From assembly GCA_031771865.1 (NCBI GenBank), contig JASISA010000040.1, forward strand, positions 186,001-250,000: a DNA stretch of 64,000 nucleotides, in the 5' to 3' direction. Shown here one piece after another: positions 45,012 to 55,652 of the stretch (position 1 is the first letter of the stretch; each line of letters begins with the position of its first letter). The notes under the pieces are model-generated. The model searched no databases, was not told where the DNA came from, and worked only from the letters and a program-made list of their open reading frames with translations. The stretch comes from Nothophaeocryptopus gaeumannii. Its lineage: Eukaryota > Ascomycota > Dothideomycetes > Mycosphaerellales > Mycosphaerellaceae. Both the position numbers and the translations under genes were made by a program.

Positions 45012-45576
45012 TCACATCCTGGGCGCTTGGTTCGGCCCAACATATCGTACCAGGGCCATATCTTCATTTACTGGGAAAAGTCAGCAATCTCTTGCGTTTC
45101 TGAGATCTTGCGGCTTCACATACCATCATCCAGGCTCAACTCTCGTGACAGGTCAACTAGCTCGAGCTGCGTTTCTGCAGCGTATGGTCGAATCTGGCCG
45201 CCGCTGGAGCCGCCTCCAATCCATTGTGGACGGAAAGGTGTATTATCCGCCTCAACAGCAGTAATGTTGACGCTGAACCCGTTGGACAAGATAAGCTTGA
45301 CATCCTCTCCAAATGCTGCACCGACTGCCAGCGTCAACAGCCAGTCGACAAGTCCGCACACGAACTGCGGAGAGGGCCGGAATTCCGACTCTCTGCATGT
45401 TCAAGTAGCATGTTAGCATCTGTTCGCAGGGCTGGAATATCTTGCGTACCAAACAGCTGGATCCAGCTGCAGGCGATTGGGTAGGCGTTGTCGACGTTGA
45501 GACTCATCTTCTCGGTTGTCGAAGCAGCCAACAGCAGCTTGGTCAAATCCTCTTGCAGTGTATTCTTGACAGGCAT
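45012..45576 (-). CDS. small three-exon orphan protein
   Basis: Three exons, 45576-45450, 45390-45124 and 45070-45012, with 59 and 53 nt introns (donors GTACGC and GTATGT), join in phase to about 150 residues. The second intron has a GCTGAC branch site and CCCAG acceptor; the first uses a weaker GAG acceptor. Visible segments are NTLQEDLTKLLLAAS, NAYPIACSWIQLFG, FVCGLVDWLLTLAVGAAFGE, DVKLILSNGFSVNITAVEAD and a short C-terminal exon ending NQAPRM. I recognise no family. It is either a small helical protein or has two hydrophobic helices. The start could instead be the internal ATG at 45507. Consistent phases across two introns are the main support. Confidence 0.45.
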
Positions 45577-46192
45577 GCTAGTAGTACCTTTCAAGATTAT
45601 CGCAAGTGTGTCAGATGTTCTTCGAGGTAGAATAATTAAGAAACGAAGAGGCAAGACACGATAGTCAGCCACGTCTCCAAGCGCGGATTGAAGGGAAGAG
45701 AGTCGAGTTGTTGCTGGGCACGTCTCCTAAATACCAAGCTTCGCCAACCTTCCGGGATGATTCTCACAGGTTGAAGGTTATGGGATGCGACCTACACAGC
45801 TCCAATGGAACCTGCTGGCACCTTTCTACAGTTTACCTTGTGAAAGAGCTTGGGAAGCTCCCTGCTATTCCTGCCTCAACCTTAACAACTTTGATACTCG
45901 CTTGGAAAGACCATTCTTCTGGATCCGACACAGGCCTGAGTAGACCGCGGCAAAATTCCATGGTAACCGCCTTTGGACTGCTCTTCGGCACGTTGAACGA
46001 CATGGGAGCGTCACTGAAGCTCTAGTATGCGACAAACGCTAAGTCTCCGATGCAAGCTCGGCTCTCATTAGGTCTGGACTCAATAACTATCCTCTGGAGC
46101 TCATTTTGATTCAGTATGGCTCACAGAAGTCACCGTTTTCAATTTGAACGACGCCATACAAATTTGAGGCTGGACCTGTGTACCTTTGCTGA
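45577..46192. other. intergenic, no supported gene
   Basis: About 616 bp between minus-strand genes. A plus-strand frame at 45708-46025 shows no recognisable domain. Confidence 0.35.
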
Positions 46193-47442
46193 TCACTTCG
46201 AGAGCCGCCCAACTCGTCCCTCAGCCGTCTTTCGCTTCTTGGTATGAGCGAGTCGAGCAGTACGATTTGCAAAGAGCGAATGACCAGAATGGTCAGAGTC
46301 ATTCTCGGGGATTCCTGCATCTTCTTGCTCGCAAGTTCGCTTCCTTCTGTTCATTTTCGGCGGCACGTCAGTTCGTTGAAGGACTGGCGGATTCATCATG
46401 CCTGAACTCGCGGTGCCTGGATGACGACCTTGCGGGACAAGCAACGCCGACGCACAGATATGGTCTTGAACACCAGACGACCTTGCTCCACGCGAGCCCA
46501 AGCCGCTGGGACTTCCAATTGGTATAGACGTGGATGACCCTGCTGGGTATACGGTGCTCGTGACAGCCTTGCTGAATCCAGTGGAGGCTGCGGCGCTTTC
46601 AGCAGCGGTTGGTATTGCGTCTCTGTTCGCCCTTGGCTTGTTGTAGATTGCATCGGCGTCAGACCACACTCTGACCCTCCCACAAACGGCGTCGTCCTCG
46701 TCTGAATCAAGAGCAGGAGCCACAGCGTCGCCATCGATGTTGCCCAGAAAATCGATTAGCTCCCAACCTACTGACTTTGATCTGCGCGAGAGCGACGTTC
46801 GCGGCTGTCCTGGAGTGTTGAAATCGCCTCCTTTCGCTTGCTCACTGGAAATAATTGCCTCGTCCTCTTCCTTGATACTTTTACGGTGCTCAATGAAAAT
46901 GACGGACTGGTCAGATTCGTCCTCCAGCGTCATACTACCCTCGCGAGGGCTCTGTATACTGCGTGGCATGTCTCTAGATGATTTGAGCAAGGACGTAGCT
47001 GGCATTGGTCGAACTTCCATTATTGCTGGGTCCTCCAATATGCTCTCTTGTTTTATCATTGGCTCTTCGTCATCCTCGCCCTTCAGCCGGCCTTTCGAAA
47101 ACGTCTTTGCTTGCTTCTTTACAGAACGTACTGCAGCGAAAGAACTTCCGGAGGCTACGCAGCTGTTCGCCTTCTCTGCATGGCCTACACCGGCTGAGCA
47201 AGTGATGCCCATCGTTTTCTTCAGCTTGCCGGTTTGTTCTACAATCGCACGCTTGGTAGGCGAGTCGCCAGGAAGATGTCCTGTCACGAGGGGTCAGTCG
47301 ATGAGATGCATACTATCAACAATGGTGACACACCAAAGATGTGTTGCCAGTCAGCAGCAACGACAGCAGGATCGAATTTGACAGAGGCCAGCACTGCAAT
47401 GAGCAGCCTCTGGTGATTTTCCGCGTTCCAAGACACAGGCAT
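46193..47442 (-). CDS. Myb/SANT-like nuclear protein with a long disordered tail
   Basis: Two exons, 47442-47334 and 47280-46193 (53 nt intron, phase 1), give 398 residues. The N-terminal 65 residues form the compact helical module common in small fungal Myb-like proteins: MPVSWNAENHQRLLIAVLAS, then VVAADWQHIFG and SPTKRAIVEQTGKLKKTMG. The rest is Ser/Asp/Glu-rich with acidic and basic patches (KQAKTFSKGRLKGEDDEEP, RRSKSVGWELIDFLGNIDGD) and ends with a likely nuclear signal (HTKKRKTAEGRVGR). A role in DNA or chromatin binding is inferred from the module only. Two further genes with similar opening modules lie at 48.1-48.5 kb and 50.4-50.9 kb. Confidence 0.65.
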
Positions 47443-48114
47443 TTCTCTGTACTGGATCCTCGATCTAGGAGGGTTATCTTGCAGCCGTGGTCACTTACGG
47501 GACACACCGTTCGTTTAATCGGCGGAGCAGAGCTTTGTATACGATGTGCAACGTTTCGAAGAAGGATACCGCGAGTAACACGGCGCAGAACACTCTCGAG
47601 ACGGTTGCTTTCAGACACTTTTGATCTATTCGCTCGGACCCTCATCGGTACGGCTCTGCTAGGTGACTACAGTCCAGCCATTTCACTCCGTGAGAAGTTG
47701 AATGTGAACCAGGCCCAGGCTACATCGGAAACTGTGTGTCCTTTGCTTCTGTCGCATCCAAGCTTCTGTAGCGGGGTTTCACAGGAACGAACAGCTTCAC
47801 GGTGCATTATCAGCTGAGAGACAAGTACCTGCTTGGATTGACTGAACAGTTCCGGATTGACACAATGTCAGCTGTTGAAACGGTAGAGCAGCTACGACAG
47901 ACAACAGTGGAAGTACATGATTGCAAGATGTGGACTTTGAACGAGCAGACTCTTCCATCCATTCATCGCATTGCAGCTCTTCAGGCTCCTGTGACGAGCT
48001 GTTCAAACAGATGTCCAATCAAAAATTCCAAACTGTTCAGCGGTGATCTCATTGAAGAGCAACGCAGGATCGATCGTTTGGCTGAGATAAATGCCATTCA
48101 CCAAGCCAACAGGA
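47443..48114. other. intergenic, no supported gene
   Basis: About 670 bp between two minus-strand genes. Frames on both strands are short and mutually overlapping. Confidence 0.35.
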
Positions 48115-48531
48115 TTACCTATTCCGCTGTCTCTGCCCATGGAATTTGGCTTGCTCTTTTTGGAAGCGCGAGCTTGCTCAGTTTAGCATACGAAGTAAAT
48201 GAAGTGATCGTCAAAGGACGTACAGATAAACCTACGTTTGATTGGAGGCGGTAGCAATCCTTTCTCAACCTCAGCGATCATGGATTCTGCGCGCTTGTAT
48301 ACCGGACGAAGGCGATAATCGGCAGCATCGGGTGTTACGTTGAGAAACGTGGCCACATCTTTCGTCTGATCCGTCCTGAACTGCATCACTCGTCAGTCTC
48401 CAGACACGAGAACATTCACCAGTGTACGATACCCTGTTGTCGTTGACAATCAACGCAGCAAGAACGGCGGCTACCAGATCGCCCCACTTGTCTTCGCTCT
48501 TCTTCTTCTTCATCGTGTACGGCTTGGACAT
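48115..48531 (-). CDS. small Myb/SANT-like helical protein
   Basis: Three exons, 48531-48433, 48380-48224 and 48176-48115 (introns of 52 and 47 nt; donors GTATCG and GTACGT), give 105 residues. If the second intron is not used, the frame instead stops at 48183. The sequence starts MSKPYTMKKKKSEDKWGDLV and continues with VAAVLAALIVNDNRFRTDQT, DVATFLNVTPDAADYRLRPV and MIAEVEKGLLPPPIKRRF. The helix pattern and the order (short Lys arm, then LxAAVLAAL, then a DNA-binding-like helix) parallel the neighbouring gene at 46193-47442. I infer a small nucleic-acid-binding protein. No catalytic motif is visible. Confidence 0.5.
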
Positions 48532-50444
48532 GGTCTGGTCTAACTGGCGTAAGACGTGAAGAAAGAGAACTTTCAATGTGATATCCAGCCCTGCATCACT
48601 AGCTTTAAGTATGCTCCCCATGGCGGACAGAGTGTCGCTGCTGCTGCTGCGTAAAGATCCATGTGATGCTGCGGAGACCTTTGAGAATCTGTGAATGGGT
48701 CATAGTAGCACCTGAATCGCTGCTGCCAAGAAACCTTTGTTCGTCTTCTAGAGCCCTCTAAGCGTAGCAACGTGGGATGAAGTAGATGTGGGAGGTGTTA
48801 TAAAGTGCGGTCCCATGTACTTCTTGTCTACGTACACTTAAGGTTTGGGACGCGTGAATTGATGCCTAGGACGCGGTTCTTGGCGTGTTTCGTATAGTTC
48901 TACTCTACTTCCGATGCATCGTTCCTGTACACTTTGCACTCCTGAACTATCACTTTGCACCAGCATACTGTATAGCGGTTCTCTTTGGCTTTTCAAGCAA
49001 TTTTGTGCGTCCTACAACCTATAACCGTTGCTCGGTCATTCCTTCTGGTGGAAACAAAGTGCCACACCAAGTACACCTGAAGTCTTGCTCCAGGTCGGAC
49101 TCTAGAGCAGAGATTGCCTCTAGCACAATCTTAGACCGGAAACGAGTTCAACAGCGACATGCTGCAGTGCGGAATCGTGGATACATTTGCCACGATCTGC
49201 CCCTCTCACCACATCTAGGCGCGGATGCGGACTCTCGTTTTGACAAAGTTGCTAGTACGAGCTCAGATAGCAGCTACATCGCCGGAGTACAGCTTTCTGT
49301 ACCCGACGATATGTCTCTTCATGTACAGACCTAATTGATGCTCTAGTCTATTTGATGGACCTTCCCCGGCGCTCAGATGTTCTGGATCGGCTTGAGACTA
49401 GCACATGCAAGTACTGATTCCCGTGGACCATGTCGCAATCAAGTTGGGATAACATCTCACAGCTTTGGAGGCAGCGTGATTCGCAGAATTGCGGGTGTTG
49501 CTGTAGACTTTTGCTGCAGAGACGAAGTTCTTTATGACGAGGGTACAATGTCCCGCGGTCCAGACCTGAAAACATGAGGCGAGTTGCTTGTCACTTGAGA
49601 GGTATGCATAAGCAGCAGTACTCAAGAGGAATACATCGAGCAAGCCATACTGCCTGCTCCTGCTGCCAGTGCTCCTGTCAACCAGCGCACCCTCAAGAGG
49701 CCCTCTTCCGCTCATGAAACGCTTTCACCTTGGAGACTGGAGCACATACTGCTTTGCAAGCCTGTTACGCTAGGGTCTTTGCGTGCCTTTAGCAGGTCAT
49801 CATTTTGTCAGTCTTGCTACTCACTCGACTTCACCTTCCTTTAAACTTGCTTTTAACGAATGTGTAAGGAGGTCATCGAGATTGATTACACGTTTCTCTA
49901 TCTCTATACGCGCTGAACGGATTTTGAGATAGTCAAAGAATGTATTAATGGCTGCTCTTTCTTTCTGACTGTTCAGAAGCCGTGCTCCCATGCGTCTCTG
50001 CTTTGGTGACAATGGTAAATGACTACTAACTGCTCGCACAGCCGTGAGATCGAAGCTACCTGGTCGTCGAGACCTCGACCGCCCAATCGAACGATCATCT
50101 GCTAGTGATTGGTACTTCCTCGAGGTATTGCACATGCAGAAACGTCACAGAATACTGCATGGGCTCCAAAATTTAACCTCTTCACGTCAAGCAATGGCGA
50201 GCCTGCGAAACTCTAAATGGAATTTCACAAGCTCGAAGCGTTCCAGAACATACTACTCACATTGCGGGCTTGCTATCGTTCCATGTAGCTTTCCACGTCT
50301 TCAGCTGCGTCTACTACGTATGCAGGAAAAGTGATGTCTATATTTTCCCCTCTCCCCTCGACTCACCCTCTCAGTTGAATCTTCATCTCTCATCCACCAC
50401 GTCCTGTAACACTTCACATACCATAACATTCATCGAGCATCACC
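48532..50444. other. 1.9 kb intergenic region
   Basis: Mostly without coding signal. One minus-strand frame at 50135-49821 (104 codons, from an ATG, with MGARLLNSQKERAAINTFFD and a helical end) could be a small gene or exon; it is listed separately. C/T-rich leader sequence near 50340-50400 precedes the next gene. Confidence 0.4.
49821..50135 (-). CDS. possible small hypothetical protein
   Basis: A 104-residue frame from ATG to stop with Ser/Arg-rich N-terminus (SIGRSRSRRPGSFDL) and helical second half (INTFFDYLKIRSARIEIEKR). A consensus donor GTGAGT overlaps the stop codon, so it might continue into another exon, but I could not find a convincing one. It resembles no family I know. Confidence 0.25.
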   Translation of the reverse strand: MCNTSRKYQSLADDRSIGRSRSRRPGSFDLTAVRAVSSHLPLSPKQRRMGARLLNSQKERAAINTFFDYLKIRSARIEIEKRVINLDDLLTHSLKASLKEGEVE

Positions 50445-50879
50445 ATGTCTCAATCCAATGCAGACTTCAGTCCTCGCGAGACGCAGCTCATGGCCTACGC
50501 ATGGCGTTGCTTCGAGGGTCCCGAGCCCAAAGTCGATTATCAGAAGCTTGCCAACCTCGCTGGCATGACCAACAAAGGATCTGCCTACAACGCTTGGGTC
50601 AAGATCCGAAACAAACGTACGGCTGATGTCCACTTTGTACCTCAAGCCGCTTCAAATCATCGTTTGAGCAGCCAGGGCAGCGACAAATCTACCGTCACGC
50701 CACCGAAGAAGTCGACACCAGAGAGGAAGAGGTCCGACTCCGAGCATGACGATTCTTCGAAGAAGAGAATGAAAGCTGTGGTCCACCAGAGGCTACTGGC
50801 TCCGCTGGTCGACACTCAACGTCCAGATATCTGCAACGAAAAGCAGGATGACTTGAAGGTAGCGATGGTGGGGATCTAA
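50445..50879 (+). CDS. small Myb/SANT-like protein
   Basis: A single exon of 144 residues with start context TCACCATGTC. The N-terminal module FSPRETQLMAYAWRCFEGPE, then VDYQKLANLAGMTNKGSAYN and AWVKIRNKRT, is the pattern of a widespread fungal Myb-like family in which a three-helix unit ends in a Lys/Arg-rich recognition helix. The remainder is basic and Ser-rich with a bipartite-type nuclear signal (PPKKSTPERKRSDSEHDDSS, KKRMK). It probably binds DNA; targets are unknown. It is the third gene of this general type within 5 kb, on the opposite strand from the other two. Confidence 0.7.
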   Translation: MSQSNADFSPRETQLMAYAWRCFEGPEPKVDYQKLANLAGMTNKGSAYNAWVKIRNKRTADVHFVPQAASNHRLSSQGSDKSTVTPPKKSTPERKRSDSEHDDSSKKRMKAVVHQRLLAPLVDTQRPDICNEKQDDLKVAMVGI

Positions 50880-53143
50880 GCGCTTGTGTATATTGTGCAC
50901 GGCAAAGTTGGAGACAGATTGATTTGGGTCATTTGTTCTGTTGGAACCTTGTGAAAGTCGCGCGATCTCTTCCTTAAATGATGTTTTCGAATTGCAATGA
51001 TCTTGAGGACGTATTGTCTGTGCATTCCCTTATGTCTTCTGCTTCAGTCCAGTGATCCATCTAGCTCTTTGCGCTGTCTGCACATACTGCTGCGCATCAT
51101 GGTTCTCGGAGTGGGTTTGGTTGCGAGGGGCACGGATCCGGCACGGTCCTTGTCAATGATTCCACGCTCGCTAATGAAAGAAGCCGGCCGTTCCAGAAGC
51201 GAATCCGTACCGACCGACGGACTTCTGGACCACAAAGCTGATGTGCACGCGCCGAACTTCCATCGAGGGCGAGGAACACAGTGGCAAAACCGATCCTCAC
51301 CCTGAGGTCCCCAGTCCGACGAGGAAGCAGCAGCCTGGCCAAGCCAAGTCCAACAAGGTGCAGTTCGTCAACAGCACGTCCAGAGAGATTATCGAGAGGG
51401 ACGAGACTGCATCGAGAGCGTTGCGATGGAGCGAGCGCCAGCCCCTGACGAAGAGCATGAGGATATTGTGTTGCCCATCGGCTCAGTGAGCGAAGACGTC
51501 CTCATCTAGGCAGCCGTCAACCCAGGCGCAGCCTCACTTCAGAAGTCCAGCTCAGAAATCGTGTTCGGTCTCGCTACTTTGACTATGGTTGGCTTGTAGA
51601 TTGATAGAGAGGTGGTTTCTTCACGCGCCCTACAGTGTTCAGTCGGCACAATTCGGGCAGGATATTACCCCGGATGCCGTTCGTTGTCCAGTAGAGTAGG
51701 CCCCTACCGATCAAGTCGTGGTTCGTTCGCACATGGCTCGTTTTGTATAATTACCAACGAGCCCTATCCACTCAACGAAGGTTTCTCGTTAAATTTAAAA
51801 GGGCACTGCATTGTCGTCCAACGAGTCCCGCGTGTTTGACTGGAGGCATGCAGCCTTGTCTCCAATGTTCGGGGAGTATTGCCCTCGTTGCACTAATCGA
51901 ATCCTAGGCTAGAGCCTTCGCTTCATCCGTTTCTGTTCTGTAGGGGGACCAATCCGTCAATTACTCAGCAAGCCCTACGCAGGCAGGAACATGCTTAGCT
52001 GCAGGCCAGGAAAAGCACTGCATGGTTGTTCAAGTGTTTGATATCGGTGAGTCCGGTATATGGATAATCCGTACACCGTAGCTCGGACGAATCCTGCCCT
52101 CCTCGCTAAGCCGAACCTTATTGATCCTCCTCCTGATCCTGTGGATCTTGGGATTGTGGGTTCGGTTCCACAACCACGCTTTTTGATCCTAATTTGTTCC
52201 TTCAAAATCCTGATCGATGACGCTGCAAGTAGGGTAGCCTAACGAAGCTACTAGTCCACAATGTTGAAGCATTGATTTTGTTGCGCCTCATGTTTCGGCA
52301 TCTCCCCGCCTGACCCACAGTCCTACGGAGAGTCACCGTTGGTATGTTTGGATTGGGCCGCAGGCATCGCGTCTAGAAACATGCCAACGCGACCAAAATG
52401 TCGCAACTGCTGCAAGTAGCTGCATGACGGGCGGAGGACGGCGCTGTCGTTGATGCCAAACGGCGTGGCGCTTCTCGGTATTTCCCTCTTGAACCCGGGG
52501 ACCAGATCGATAGCTCCTGGAGAATCAGTTAATGAATGCACATCTGGCTAGAAGATTGCCCTCGTGTTACCACCAGCCAACAGGCTGGCAATGTGAGCCC
52601 TGGAAGCGCGACTTCAAACAGGTGGGCTGTGTAGCGACATGGCTCGATATCTCGCAATGTTCGGACCCGAAGAGAAGTGAGATTCTCCGGGGAGCAATTG
52701 CATTTAAGTCGTTACCGCTGTAGTGGTTCATCTCTAAGCAACAAAATCCTCTTAATAATAGAGTCGAAGAACGGGGCGATGAAGTCCATGTGCATCAAGG
52801 GCGGTTAACTTGCTTCTATTAGAGGCGAAGTACGTTAATCCTGAATCAAGTACTGTGTGATACTGGCCCCTACTCACGCATTCGCATTCAGTGTCGGTCG
52901 GCGGTGGCCGGTTTTTGCCGTTTGGAACGAAGTTTGGAGGTGTAAAATAGGTATAGTGTGCGAGAGATCGGCGGAGACGCAGAAACCAGCATCAGAATCC
53001 TTCAGCCGCAGGTGAGGCACAGCCGGTTGTAAAGCATTTCTCTATCCCTCCGTAGGTCGTACATAACGGAGATGGAGGAATGCAATAGTCAGTCGTTGAA
53101 GGGTTTTCCACTCCCGGAAGCACTTTCCAATCCCACCCGCCCC
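50880..53143. other. 2.3 kb intergenic region with a coding-like segment at 51.1-51.5 kb
   Basis: Most of it shows nothing. Between about 51097 and 51510 all three plus frames read as coding-like in parts: MKEAGRSRSESVPTDGLLDH, then SPTRKQQPGQAKSNKVQFVN, then MERAPAPDEEHEDIVLPIGS ending at TAG 51507. No single frame or clean splice pattern connects them, which would fit a decayed gene. The final 200 bases before 53144 are the promoter of the Zn2Cys6 gene. Confidence 0.4.
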
Positions 53144-54595
53144 ATGTCTTCAAAGAGAGCTCACACCAAGTCCCGCCTGGGCTGCAAGCAATGCAAGGTG
53201 AGCATTGCGCATACGATACCTAAGTAGGAAGGTCTTGGGACTGTGACTGACCATTCATTGTCAAAGACCAGGCGCATAAAGTGCGATCAGACAAGTGCAG
53301 GATGTCTCAATTGCGCCAAAAGGGGTCTAGAGTGCGAATATCAAGACTGGCATCCAGCAGCAGCCAAGATTCAGATATTCACACCAGAGAGCTTCGCCAA
53401 GAGTCGTAAAGCGTCCAGTGTGCCAGGAAACAGTCCACCGCGACAGCAAGTTGAAGCCGGATCTAATCCGACGGGAGCGTTTGGTCTGCAAGATCTCGGC
53501 CTGTTGCATCATTTCACCCTGTACACGTCTCAGACATTACCGGCAATCGATGGCGAACACTACCAACGCATTTGGCAGTACGAGGTTCCACGCTTAGCGC
53601 GATCACATGCGTTCCTAATGCATGCGACGCTCGGGTTCGCTGCAGCTCATCTCAGTACAATAGAGACCAACAACAAATGGCGGCATCTGGATGTAGCGAG
53701 TCGGCACTACAGCAAAGCGCTGACTCTGTTCCGCCAAGACGTGGACAAGGTGATGGAAGAGCGCGCTGAGGTGCTTTTTTGCTACCTTATCCTCATATGC
53801 TTCTTGACTCTGTTTCTCGAGTTTGAGAGACCGGGCGTAGAACCAGATCCAGTCAACGACTTCGTTGGCCTTTTGCGATATCTCAACAGCTGTGAGGGCA
53901 TCCTCAGATCAATCGCAGGGCCTTTGAGATCCACAACTGTAGGAGGTCTGCTCGACCCTACACTCAACGAACAAGAGCATCCCGTTGCGCCGGAGACCGC
54001 AATGTCTATGGATCGATTAGCAAATCTCGTCCACAGGAGTGAAATGGGCCTGGACAATTCGGAGAAGACCACAACGGACGATGCAATCTCGAAGCTGCGG
54101 CAATTCTACAGCCTCACGGAACCTGTTCCAAACACATGGCGATTTATTTTGAAATGGCCGATGAGTCTCGGACCTGACTTCGTCTCGTTGCTAGAGCGCA
54201 AGCACCCAGCCGCCCTGTGCGCTCTGGCTCACTGGTCTGTACCTGCGTATTGGGCCCCGCCGCGATGGAACGTCCGTGACTGGCCGGAGAGGCTGCTGAC
54301 TTCAATCTCAAAGCAGCTCGAAGGTACGGAATGGGCTGAAGCGATTTCTTGGCCACTGAACGTTACGATTGGCCAGTTTGGAACGCCCTCGATGCCAGTG
54401 TCGCTGCCTGAGGACGATACTTTTTTGCCAAAGTATACCGCGCAGCTGAACGAGGCAGAGCTGAAGCGGGTCGAACGGTCAATGATCAACGCACCAGGGC
54501 TTGGAGACTGGATGGTGCAACCGTACTCGATCGATTACGTGCAAGATCTGGGCTTCGGCACGGATCTTCCTTTGGGTATTGGCGCGTACGCATGA
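53144..54595 (+). CDS. Zn(II)2Cys6 transcription factor
   Basis: Two exons, 53144-53197 and 53267-54595, with a 69 nt intron inside the zinc cluster. The acceptor is the AAAG at 53263-53266, which restores LGCKQCKTRRIKCDQTSAGC and LNCAKRGLEC. Cysteines 14, 17, 24, 31, 34 and 41 give the exact C-x2-C-x6-C-x6-C-x2-C-x6-C pattern. The 460-residue protein continues with a fungal transcription-factor domain of the type in Upc2-like regulators (LLHHFTLYTSQTLPAI, RSHAFLMHATLGFAAAHL). It is the first of five plus-strand genes comprising a hydrolase, two sugar-type porters and an aromatic-type monooxygenase, so it may be their local regulator. That is inference from position. Confidence 0.92.
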
Positions 54596-55652
54596 ACGGC
54601 AGGGAAAGAGCTTCGGTGACAGCCCTACCTGGCTGCTCTTCAGGCTGAAACAGCCATGTCAGAAAGTCGCACGCCATCATGATCATGGGCCAGGACTGCC
54701 AAAGTCCTCCAGCGTGGATTTTAGTGTCCTTGACGAAAGCCTGCTACTCTCCATTGGCGTCCCAGAACCGTACTCAAGTCTTGCAGTATGTTGGGATAGG
54801 AGCAACAGTCCCATCGCATGTTGGACTTGGGAGGAGAGCTCATGGGAGGCATTGGGGACGCGAACAGCGCGAATCATTGGATGTCGGGAGGTTCGGACGT
54901 AGCATATGAGGGTCAAGGGCATAGCGACTGCGGTGTGTGCAGAACAAAGATGTAGCATTGATGAGAAGTTCATTGCAAGCCCCTGGAAGGTCTGATGATC
55001 CGCTCGAGTGGAGAACTCTTGGCATCGCATTAGAATACTCTACATCAGCGCAGGAAAGCCACATGCACATGCATCCACACCAACGTGCTTCAGATCCCAA
55101 CCCATCCTCGACCTGATGAACCCCACCTTCCTCACATCAAGGCCATTGTCTTACCTTCTTCGACGTCGTGCACACATGCGCATGCCGACCACGCGTCTTT
55201 GCTTCTGTCAGGCACACCTCTGCAAGCAGCCAGCCACCGGCTCGTACTTCACACGGCCGCACAGATCGCGCGAACGAACCTAGACCTGGCTTAATAGATA
55301 GGAAGCTTTCCAGTGTAAGGTTTCTACCGCATCGCTGTCAACGAGACGGATCAGCGAGCTTTACACTCTTGTCTGCGTCTTCAGTCGTCTACACATGCTG
55401 GTGTGCAGTTTCTGCCATCATTGTTGATGACATCCAACCGTCCCTACGGTATGCTTCGAAGCTGACGCTGCAACGGTCCATCTGGCTGGAGAGGCTGAAA
55501 TGACCATACTACTGACCTTGCGAACCCAACAGATGTACAAGGGTACTCCGCTCGAAATCGAAAGCTTATGGCGGTGTTTTGATTGCAATGAAAAGACAGA
55601 GATGTTACCTCTCATCTAGATTAAACGGGCCCATCGTCTTCCCGAAGGTCCC
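54596..55652. other. intergenic, no supported gene
   Basis: About 1.06 kb. A minus-strand frame at 54683-55030 and plus frames near 55170-55500 lack family resemblance. It ends at the hydrolase start. Confidence 0.4.

Noticed and set aside
48885..49334. 149-codon plus-strand frame
   Set aside because: Hydrophobic start by chance, with no domain or splice support.
51600..52300. possible transposon relic
   Set aside because: I found no terminal repeats, target-site duplication or recognisable reverse transcriptase or transposase fragments.
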